In this document: one piece after another, positions 58,033-64,000 of the stretch
Position numbering within the stretch: position 1 is the stretch's first letter
Layout: each line of letters starts with the position of its first letter
NCBI RefSeq assembly: GCF_008360935.1
Contig: NZ_SRXO01000001.1
Location: 124,001-188,000, forward strand
Origin: Siccirubricoccus phaeus
GTDB taxonomy: Bacteria; Pseudomonadota; Alphaproteobacteria; Acetobacterales; Acetobacteraceae
Direction: 5' to 3'
DNA length: 64,000 bases
Translations under genes and position numbers: made by a program
Notes under the pieces: model-generated
What the model was told of the DNA's origin: nothing
Databases searched by the model: none
The model's input: only the letters and a program-made list of their open reading frames with translations

Positions 58033-58980
58033 CTAGGCCGCCGACTTGGCCAGCTCGTCGGAGAATTTCGTCTCGAAGAAGGTGGCGTAGTCGGGCAGGG
58101 CGCGGATCTGGCGCAGCGCCAGCATGTGGTCCGCATAGGTCTTCGACCGGGCCAGCATCTCCGGCGTCATCTGCCAGTTCAGCTCGACATTCGGCAGGCT
58201 CAGCTCCAGCGCATCCCGCCGCATGCCGAGGCGGGCGATCGCCGTCTCGATGGTCACGTCGCGGTTGGCCATGCCGAATTCGCTGGCCTGGCGATGCACC
58301 TTCAGCATCTGCCGCACCAGGTCCGGGCGCTGCGTCACCGTCTCCGCATGGCAGGCGAAGATCATGTTCAGCGAGCCCATGGGCGTGGAATAGGGGTACT
58401 CCACGACCTTGCCGATGCCGGCGGCGAGCGAGACGCCGGGGCCCGGCTCGGCGCCTACATAGGCGTCGATGTCGCCGCGGGCGAGGGCGATGGGCATTTC
58501 GCTGAAGGAGACGCGGATGGACTGGATGTCGCGCACCGTCATCCCCTCCATCTTCAGGCGTTCGAGGATGAAGACCTCCTGGGTCGAGCCGGGCCAGATG
58601 CCGACCTTGCGGCCACGGAGATCGGCGAGCTTCTCGATGGGCAGGTCCTTCCGCGCCACCACCGCCATGCCGCGGTCGCAGCAGGAGCCGATGACCGTCA
58701 CCGGCTCCCGCGCCGCCGCGCCAAGGATGCCGGCGGCGATGCCGAAGGCGCCGAAATCGACGGACTTCGTGACCACGGCGTTCTTGCCCTCGGTCGGGCT
58801 CTCGAAGGGGATGACCTCGATCTTCAGGCCGGCAGGCTGGAAGCGCTCATAGAGAAAGGGGGCGATGGAGTGGATGAGGCGCAGCGCGCCCATCTTCACC
58901 GTCACGTCCTGGGCGCGCAGGGCAGGGGCGGCCAGCGGCAGGGCGGCGGCGGCAAGCAGGGCGCGGCGGGTGAGGGCCAT
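58033..58980 (-). CDS. ABC transporter substrate-binding protein (NMT1/SsuA type)
   Basis: A 315-residue periplasmic receptor. Twin-Arg-like signal MALTRRALLAAAALPLAAPALRAQ (residues 1-24). Mature VTVKMGALRLIHSIAPFLYERF, TKSVDFGAFGIAAGILGAA and RGRKVGIWPGSTQEVF fit the NMT1/SsuA fold. ATG at 58980. First gene of receptor, permease, ATPase, alpha/beta hydrolase, atzF, hpxZ; the ligand is probably a nitrogen-rich amide or ureide rather than a sulfonate. Confidence 0.92.
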   Translation of the reverse strand: MALTRRALLAAAALPLAAPALRAQDVTVKMGALRLIHSIAPFLYERFQPAGLKIEVIPFESPTEGKNAVVTKSVDFGAFGIAAGILGAAAREPVTVIGSCCDRGMAVVARKDLPIEKLADLRGRKVGIWPGSTQEVFILERLKMEGMTVRDIQSIRVSFSEMPIALARGDIDAYVGAEPGPGVSLAAGIGKVVEYPYSTPMGSLNMIFACHAETVTQRPDLVRQMLKVHRQASEFGMANRDVTIETAIARLGMRRDALELSLPNVELNWQMTPEMLARSKTYADHMLALRQIRALPDYATFFETKFSDELAKSAA

Positions 58981-59029
58981 GGCGGCGGAATCTCCCGAGG
59001 AATCGTTCGGGAGGGGCGATGCAACGAAT

Positions 59030-59190
59030 GTGCCGGGGAGGGGACCCCTCCCCGGACCCCGGTGCGAGTCGGCAGGCTGAACCGTCGGGTCCGAAACTCG
59101 GACCGGGGTCCGGGGCCAGATCCTGGCCCCGGCGGGAGTGCAGAGGGCAGAGCCCTCTGCCGGGGGCATGGAGGCGGAGCCCCCATTCTT
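59030..59190. repeat. Dispersed palindromic repeat, family II
   Basis: GGGGAGGGGACCCCTCCCC hairpin, CCCCGGTGCGAGTCGGCAGG, AACCGTCGGGTC, GACCGGGGTCCGGGGCC, CCAG...CTGG hairpin, CAGAGGGC/GCCCTCTG hairpin. No gene in 58981-59215. Confidence 0.85.
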
Positions 59191-59215
59191 CCGCTCACCC
59201 CCGCGCCAGCCCTGC

Positions 59216-60181
59216 CTAGTCGGCGCGCAATTCGCGGATGGGCGCCCCGGCCAGGAAGGCCTCCACCGCCTCCACTGCGCCCTGGAAATAGGCGCGGTAA
59301 TTCTCCTCCGTCACATAGCCCAGATGCGGCGTCAGCACGGTGTTCGGCGCCGAGAGGATGGGGTGGCCCGCCGGCAGCGGCTCCTGGTCATACACATCCA
59401 GCCCGGCGCCGGCGATCCGGCCCTCCTGCAGCGCGGCGATCAGCGCCGCCTGGTCGATCAGCGGCCCGCGGCTGGTGTTCACGATGATGGCGCTGCGCTT
59501 CATCAGCGCCAGCTCGGCAGCGCCGATCATGCCGCGGGAGCGGTCGGAGAGCACGACATGCAGCGTCACCACGTCGGACTGCTCCAGCAGCGCATCCTTC
59601 GTCGCCAGGCTGGCGCCGGCGGCCGCGGCCTTCTCCGCCGTCAGGTTCTGGCTCCAGCCCAGCACCTTCATGCCGAAGGCCGCCCCCACCTTGGCCACCC
59701 GGCTGCCGAGATTGCCGAGGCCGATGACGCCGAGCGTCTTGCCCTCGAGCCCGGTGCCGAGCTTCACCTGCCAGCGTCCGGCGCGCAGCGCGGCCTCCTG
59801 CTCCGGGATGTGGCGCAGCACGGAGAGGATCAGCCCCCAGGTGATGTCCACCGTCGAATTGCCCACCCCCGGCGTGCCGCAGACGGTAATGCCGCGCGCC
59901 GTGGCCGCCGCCAGATCGACGGAGCGGTTGCGGGCGCCGGTGGTGATCAGCAGCTTGAGGTTGGGCAGCCGGTCGAGCAGCGCCTTCGGGAAGGGCGTGC
60001 GTTCCCGCATGATCAGCAGCGCATCGAAGGGGGCGAGGCGGGCGACCAGCGCCTCCAGGTCGGTGATGGTGTCGCGGAACACCTCGATGGCGAGGCCCTT
60101 GGGCAGCCTGTCCCAGGGGCCGAGGGTCAGGGCGACGCCCTGGTAGTCGTCGAGGATCGCGAGGCGGCTGAGGCTTGGCAT
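59216..60181 (-). CDS. D-2-hydroxyacid dehydrogenase family protein
   Basis: A 321-residue NAD-dependent dehydrogenase. Rossmann glycine motif GVIGLGNLGSRVAKVG, then VNTSRGPLIDQAALIAAL (Arg of the substrate site), LDVYDQEPLP (Glu) and TPHLGYVTEENY (catalytic His). ATG at 60181. Substrate 2-oxoacid unknown. The thioesterase lies 64 bp upstream on the same strand. Confidence 0.93.
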   Translation of the reverse strand: MPSLSRLAILDDYQGVALTLGPWDRLPKGLAIEVFRDTITDLEALVARLAPFDALLIMRERTPFPKALLDRLPNLKLLITTGARNRSVDLAAATARGITVCGTPGVGNSTVDITWGLILSVLRHIPEQEAALRAGRWQVKLGTGLEGKTLGVIGLGNLGSRVAKVGAAFGMKVLGWSQNLTAEKAAAAGASLATKDALLEQSDVVTLHVVLSDRSRGMIGAAELALMKRSAIIVNTSRGPLIDQAALIAALQEGRIAGAGLDVYDQEPLPAGHPILSAPNTVLTPHLGYVTEENYRAYFQGAVEAVEAFLAGAPIRELRAD

Positions 60182-60245
60182 GGGGGTTTCCTCCGGTCGG
60201 GGCGCGTAGCGTTGGCGCAACCGCGCAGGCTGCGCAATCGGGGGC

Positions 60246-60695
60246 TCAGCCTGCCGGGGGCAGAAGCTTCCGCATGGCCGCCTCGCGCAGCTTCGCCGGC
60301 AGCGGCACGGTCCGCCCCTGCTCCGCCCTGGCGACATAGACATGGACGAAATGCGCCTCGGCGCTCGCCTGCTCCTCCGCATTGCGGAACAGGCCGATCT
60401 CGTAGCGGATGGAGGAGGTGCCGAGCCGGCCGCAGCGCAGCCCGCAGGTGAGGCGGTCCGGGAAGGTGATGGGCGCGAAGTAGCGGCACTGCGTCTCCAC
60501 CACCAGCCCCACCTCCGTGCTGGTGGCGAGGTCCAGCACCCCGTTCTCCAGCAGGAAGAGCGCCACCGCGGTGTCGATGAAGCTGTAGTACTGCACGTTG
60601 TTCACATGGCCGTAGATGTCGTTGTCCATCCAGCGCGTCGGCATCTCGGTGAACCAGAGGAAATCCGCGCGGGTGGCGATGGGGGGGCGGCTCAT
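60246..60695 (-). CDS. Hot-dog-fold acyl-CoA thioesterase (4-hydroxybenzoyl-CoA thioesterase family)
   Basis: A 149-residue thioesterase. TRWMDNDIYGHVNNVQYYSFIDTA carries the catalytic Asp and the His-Val-Asn-Asn block. VVETQCRYFAPITFPDRL and SIRYEIGLFR follow. Hydrolyses acyl-CoA to free acid; acyl specificity unknown. 4-bp overlap with the upstream receptor-like gene. Confidence 0.92.
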   Translation of the reverse strand: MSRPPIATRADFLWFTEMPTRWMDNDIYGHVNNVQYYSFIDTAVALFLLENGVLDLATSTEVGLVVETQCRYFAPITFPDRLTCGLRCGRLGTSSIRYEIGLFRNAEEQASAEAHFVHVYVARAEQGRTVPLPAKLREAAMRKLLPPAG

Positions 60696-61591
60696 GCGGA
60701 CAGCGCCTCCCGGACGATGGCGTTGTCCACGCAGGCCTCGAAGGGCGGGACATGGCGCATGGCGCCGGCGGCGACCATGGCGCGACCGAGCCTTGCCAGC
60801 GCCTCCTCCGGGAAGAGCGGGCCGGCGCCCCAGAGGTCGAGGCCCTGGTAGCGGGCGATGCCGCGCCGGAGGTGGTCCGGCGGCATATCGGCGAAGCGGG
60901 GGGCGAGGAGGGCGGCCACCTCGGCCGCCGGGGCGGCGCGGAGGAAGCGCAGCGATTCGTCCATGGCGCGGATCATCGCCATGAGCTCGGGGCGGCGGGC
61001 GGCGATGCCGGCCTCGGTGGCGTAGAAGGCGGTGTAGGCGGTCAGGCCGCGGCTGGCCTGGGCGTGCAGCACCGCGCCGCCTTCATCCTCCACGCGGCAG
61101 GCGAAGGGCTCGAACATCTGGGCGACGTCCAGCCGGCCGGCGGCTAGGGCGGCGGCATTCTCCGCCATGGAAGGGCCGGCGGGCGGGGGCAGGGGGGGCA
61201 GCCCGGCCTCGGCCAGGTCGCCGGCCAGGCACCAGACCGGGGTCGGCACCTCGGACACCAGCCCGACCCGCAGGCCGGCGAGATCGGCCAGCGAAAAGCC
61301 GGGGCGCGGGGCGGGGCCGAGGAGCAGGAAAGGATCGCGCATCACCACGGCGCAGAAGCTGCGCAGGGTGCAGCCGGGGTCGCGGCTGCGCAGCAGCATG
61401 GGGCGCATGGGGCCGGACCAGGCCACATCCGCCTCGCCCGCCAGCAGCTTCGCGCAGGCGGCATCCGTGCCGCCGGCCTCCACCAGCCGCACCTCCACGC
61501 CCTGGCGGGCGAAGGCGCCGCGGAGCTCGGCCAGGTAGAAGGGGGCGTAGAACAGGGCCCGGAAGGGCTCCAGCAGGGTCATCGGCCGCAT
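60692..61591 (-). CDS. NMT1/ThiY-like substrate-binding-fold protein without signal peptide
   Basis: A 299-residue periplasmic-binding-protein-like polypeptide. LLEPFRALFYAPFYLAELRGAFARQGVEVRLVEAGG, LAGEADVAWSGPMRPMLL and LAGLRVGLVSEVPTP match NMT1/ThiY receptors. ATG at 61591, with GAGGAG upstream, begins directly in the mature fold, with no hydrophobic leader in frame. So it is cytoplasmic, or an enzyme-like relative (THI5-type), or a receptor that lost its signal. It is coupled to a thioesterase. Confidence 0.8.
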   Translation of the reverse strand: MRPMTLLEPFRALFYAPFYLAELRGAFARQGVEVRLVEAGGTDAACAKLLAGEADVAWSGPMRPMLLRSRDPGCTLRSFCAVVMRDPFLLLGPAPRPGFSLADLAGLRVGLVSEVPTPVWCLAGDLAEAGLPPLPPPAGPSMAENAAALAAGRLDVAQMFEPFACRVEDEGGAVLHAQASRGLTAYTAFYATEAGIAARRPELMAMIRAMDESLRFLRAAPAAEVAALLAPRFADMPPDHLRRGIARYQGLDLWGAGPLFPEEALARLGRAMVAAGAMRHVPPFEACVDNAIVREALSA

Positions 61592-61639
61592 CAAAGGCTC
61601 CTCGGCTGTCGCCGCATTAGAGCGCCGATCGGAACCGGG

Positions 61640-61810
61640 CGCATCCCGGGGGCCTTGCCCTGGACCCCGCCGCGAAGGAGACCCTTCCCGGACCCCGCCT
61701 GAGTTTGCCGGCGCAACCGATTCGCCCCGGGGGCCTGGCCCGGGCATCCCTGCCGGCCGAAGCCCCGGCCGTGCCGAATCCCGTGGATAACCGCGCTCCG
61801 GGGCTTCGCC
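61640..61810. repeat. Degenerate family II repeat plus an 11-bp inverted repeat upstream of minC
   Basis: CCCGGACCCCGCCTGAGTTT and neighbouring blocks resemble family II. CGAAGCCCCGG (61758-61768) and CCGGGGCTTCG (61798-61808) form a perfect inverted pair across GTGGATAACC. The gene-free stretch 61592-61894 otherwise shows nothing recognisable apart from an optional minC start at 61823. Confidence 0.6.
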
Positions 61811-61894
61811 CGCGAAGATCGCATGGCTATAGACCGGAGCCTGCCCCGCCCTTCATGCTGCCCCGCACGCTTCCGCCCCAGCCGAGTCCCTGAA

Positions 61895-62629
61895 TTGAGC
61901 CAGACGCTGCCCGAAACCTTCCGATTGCGCGCCGGCAATTTCAACCTGCTGGTGCTGCGGCTGCTGGACCCGCGGCCGGAGGCGGTGCTGCCCGCCCTGG
62001 GCGACCAATTCCGCCGGGCGCCCGGCTTCCTCCGCTTCGCCCCCATCGTCATCGGCCTCGGCGACCTCGAAGCCTCCCCGGAAGAGGTGGATTTCCGCGC
62101 CCTGATCGAAGGGCTGCACGCGCTGGAGATCGTGCCCATCGGCACCAGCGGCGGCCAGCCGGCGATGCGCCAGGCGGCCCAGGCCGCCGGCCTGCCCCCC
62201 CTGCGCGCCATGGGCGGGCGGGATGCCGAGGAGCTGCCGGGCCCCGCCGCGGCGCCGGAGCCCGCCGCCGCCCCCTTGCCGCCGCCCGCCGAGTCCGGCC
62301 GGCCGAGCCTGGTGGTGACGGAGCCGGTGCGCTCCGGCCAGCGGATCTATGCCGCCGGCGCCGACCTCGTCGTCACCGCCACGGTCAATCCGGGGGCGGA
62401 GGTGATCGCCGACGGGCATGTGCATGTCTATGGCGCGCTGCGCGGCCGGGCCGTCGCCGGCGCGCGGGACAATCCGGAAGCGCGGGTCTTCGCGCTGAAT
62501 TTCGACCCCGAGCTGATCGCCATCGCCGGCTTCTATGCGGTGCGGGAACAGCTCGGGGATGCCGCCTCCGGCCGGCCGACCCAGGTCTGGCTGGAGGGCG
62601 AGGAATTGCGTTTCGGGCCGCTGGGCTGA
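61895..62629 (+). CDS. minC: Septum site-determining protein MinC
   Basis: A 244-residue FtsZ assembly inhibitor. N-terminal domain (FRLRAGNFNLLVLRLLDP...FLRFAPIVIGLGDLE), Pro/Ala-rich linker (about 105-140), C-terminal beta-helix (VRSGQRIYAAGADLVVTATVNPGAEVIADGHVHVYG, LRGRAVAGARDNPEARVF). TTG at 61895 gives a normal length; an ATG at 61823 would add 24 residues and cannot be ruled out. First gene of minCDE. Confidence 0.93.
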   Translation: MSQTLPETFRLRAGNFNLLVLRLLDPRPEAVLPALGDQFRRAPGFLRFAPIVIGLGDLEASPEEVDFRALIEGLHALEIVPIGTSGGQPAMRQAAQAAGLPPLRAMGGRDAEELPGPAAAPEPAAAPLPPPAESGRPSLVVTEPVRSGQRIYAAGADLVVTATVNPGAEVIADGHVHVYGALRGRAVAGARDNPEARVFALNFDPELIAIAGFYAVREQLGDAASGRPTQVWLEGEELRFGPLG

Positions 62630-62752
62630 GCGGCGGATGAACGGGGTGGGAGCAGGCGAGGGCGTTTTCCTGCCGGCAAGGCTTGCGGCGCCGCCGCAAC
62701 CGGCGTGGAAAGGGCCCGCTGGACCCAGGGGATTCGAGAAGGGAATGCGTTC

Positions 62753-63574
62753 ATGGCGCAGGTGATCGTCGTCACTTCGGGCAAGGGCGGTGTGGGCAAG
62801 ACGACGACGAGCGCGGCCCTCGCGACCGGCCTCGCGCAGCGCGGCAAGAAGACCGTGGTGATCGACTTCGATGTCGGGCTGCGCAACCTGGATTTGATTA
62901 TGGGTGTCGAACGCCGCGTGGTGTTCGACATCGTCAACGTCATCCAGGGCGAGGCGCGGCTGAGCCAGGCGCTGATCCGCGACAAGCGGGTGGAGAACCT
63001 CTCCATCCTCCCCGCCTCCCAGACCCGCGACAAGGACGCGCTGACCAAGGAAGGCGTCGCCGAGATCATCGAGGAGCTGGGCAAGGATTTCGACTACATC
63101 CTCTGCGACAGCCCGGCGGGGATCGAGAAGGGGGCGCTGCTGGCGCTCTACTTCGCCGACCAGGCGATCATCGTCACCAACCCGGAAGTCTCCTCGGTCC
63201 GCGACTCGGACCGCATCCTCGGCGTGCTGCAGAGCAAGTCGAAGCGGGCGGAGGAGAAAAGGGAGAAAGTGAAGGAACACCTCCTCGTCACCCGCTACGA
63301 CGCCGGGCGGGTGGAGCGGGGGGAGATGCTGAAGCTCGAGGATGTGCGGGAGATCCTCGCCATCCCGCTGCTCGGCGTGATCCCGGAAAGCGAGAGCGTG
63401 CTGAAGGCCTCCAACACCGGCACGCCGGTGATCATGGATGCCGAGAGCGTGGCGGGGCAGGCCTACAAGGATGCGGTGGGGCGCTTCCTCGGGGATGAGC
63501 TGCCGCATCGCTTCCTCGACCCGGAGAAGAAGCCGGGCATCCTGAAGCGCCTGTTCGGGGGGAGGGCGGCCTGA
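62753..63574 (+). CDS. minD: Septum site-determining ATPase MinD
   Basis: A 273-residue ParA/MinD ATPase. Deviant Walker A SGKGGVGKTT with K11 and K16, VIDFDVGLRNLDLIMG, CDSPAGIEKGALLAL and a C-terminal amphipathic membrane-targeting helix (GILKRLFGG). It recruits MinC and MinE to the membrane. ATG at 62753, 123 bp after minC. Overlaps minE by one base. Confidence 0.98.
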   Translation: MAQVIVVTSGKGGVGKTTTSAALATGLAQRGKKTVVIDFDVGLRNLDLIMGVERRVVFDIVNVIQGEARLSQALIRDKRVENLSILPASQTRDKDALTKEGVAEIIEELGKDFDYILCDSPAGIEKGALLALYFADQAIIVTNPEVSSVRDSDRILGVLQSKSKRAEEKREKVKEHLLVTRYDAGRVERGEMLKLEDVREILAIPLLGVIPESESVLKASNTGTPVIMDAESVAGQAYKDAVGRFLGDELPHRFLDPEKKPGILKRLFGGRAA

Positions 63575-63873
63575 TGAGCTGGCTTGATTTCTTCCGCAGC
63601 ACCCGCAAGCCGGAACCGGCCGCCGCCAGCGCCAGCGCGGCGAAGGAGCGGCTGCAGATCGTGCTGGCGCATGAGCGCATCGGCCGGACGCGGGAGGATT
63701 TCCTGCCGCGGCTGCAGCAGGAGCTGGTGGCGGTGGTGGCGCGCTACGTGGCGATCGACCCGGGGAAGGTGAACGTCAACCTCGACCGGGGCGGGGATCT
63801 GTCCACCCTGGCGATTGAGATCGAGCTGCCGGGGCCGAAGGCGGCGGTGCGGACGCCGGCCGCGGCGCGGTAG
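63574..63873 (+). CDS. minE: Cell division topological specificity factor MinE
   Basis: A 99-residue regulator that stimulates MinD ATPase and drives oscillation. N-terminal membrane segment MSWLDFFRSTRKPEPA, anti-MinCD region AKERLQIVLAHER and topological domain EDFLPRLQQELVAVVARYV...DLSTLAIEIELP. Normal length. Confidence 0.97.
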   Translation: MSWLDFFRSTRKPEPAAASASAAKERLQIVLAHERIGRTREDFLPRLQQELVAVVARYVAIDPGKVNVNLDRGGDLSTLAIEIELPGPKAAVRTPAAAR

Positions 63874-63884
63874 GCGCTGCCCGG

Positions 63885-64000
63885 TATCCTGCAGGGGCGC
63901 TGCCCCCATCGAATGCATGCGTTCGATCCCCGCCGGAGGGTGGACCATCCCCCGGACCCCGGTGGGAGTTTGGGATCCGACCGGCCGGAGCAAACTCCGA
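63885..64000. repeat. Dispersed palindromic repeat, family II, cut by window end
   Basis: GGGGCGCTGCCCC hairpin, a TCGAATGCATGCGTTCGA palindrome, CCCCGCCGGAGGGTGGACC, CCCCCGGACCCCGGTGGGAG. Downstream of minE and continuing to the right edge. Confidence 0.8.

Noticed and set aside
1-64000. tRNA or rRNA genes and riboswitches
   Set aside because: I scanned the spacers by eye for T-loop-like and conserved rRNA strings and saw none; most spacers are palindromic repeats. A tRNAscan or Infernal run would settle it.

Overview
The window is very GC-rich DNA (about 70% G+C by eye) from an aerobic alphaproteobacterium, most likely a Roseomonas-like member of the Acetobacteraceae. That placement is inferred. 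It rests on base composition, a Rieske/cytochrome b/cytochrome c1 operon, the DUF177-rpmF-plsX-fabH-ihfA-merR housekeeping cluster, UPF0314 (DUF2585), a minCDE operon, and many ABC and Bug-type solute receptors. I found about 56 protein genes. I saw no rRNA, tRNA or CRISPR array.

Layout. 1-7713: a branched-chain/aromatic-acid type ABC transporter (permease, receptor, ATPase) followed by a PaaK-like adenylate-forming enzyme, an acyl-CoA synthetase and an acyl-CoA-dehydrogenase-fold flavoprotein, probably uptake and CoA-activation of an organic acid. 7714-8128: a 108-bp tandem repeat. 8129-11384: UPF0314, mtnP, a GT2 glycosyltransferase and a tiny lipoprotein. 11517-15322: petABC with divergent hemF. 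15550-17943: a trypsin-like protease fused to a DNA/RNA non-specific nuclease, the most unusual protein here. 18095-22213: a coupled operon of deacetylase, amidase, LLM flavin enzyme and SDR. 22373-28314: a complete accessory (maturation) operon for a molybdenum hydroxylase of the CO-dehydrogenase/xanthine-dehydrogenase type (coxG, coxD, coxE, split XdhC, molybdopterin-binding/MocA fusion), without structural subunits in the window. 28428-31252: two tandem NhaD-like antiporters. 31301-33234: a perfect Zur-type palindrome ahead of DUF1826 and a ZigA-type zinc GTPase. 33524-39919: a PrpB-type lyase, bamE, the bc1 assembly chaperone, then the lipid/ribosome cluster ending in ihfA and a MerR regulator. 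40090-52618: an amidase with a small AtzG-like partner and a peptide-type receptor, an AAE3/Pcs60-like CoA ligase, a PanE-like reductase, three related lipoproteins, two Bug receptors, an M20 amidohydrolase and a transposase-derived gene. 52900-58980: AtzH/HpxZ, allophanate hydrolase, an alpha/beta hydrolase and a nitrate/sulfonate-type ABC transporter. 59216-61591: a hydroxyacid dehydrogenase, a thioesterase and a receptor-like protein without signal peptide. 61895-63873: minCDE.

The second theme is the spacers. At least five families of dispersed, strongly palindromic repeats fill most gaps longer than 100 bp. Families I and II are built from interchangeable hairpin modules, and one spacer (26288-26504) is half one family and half the other. 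Some copies run into coding sequence and supply the last or first residues of proteins. Short tandem duplications (108, 66, 56 and about 20 bp) add to an impression of active small-scale repeat turnover.
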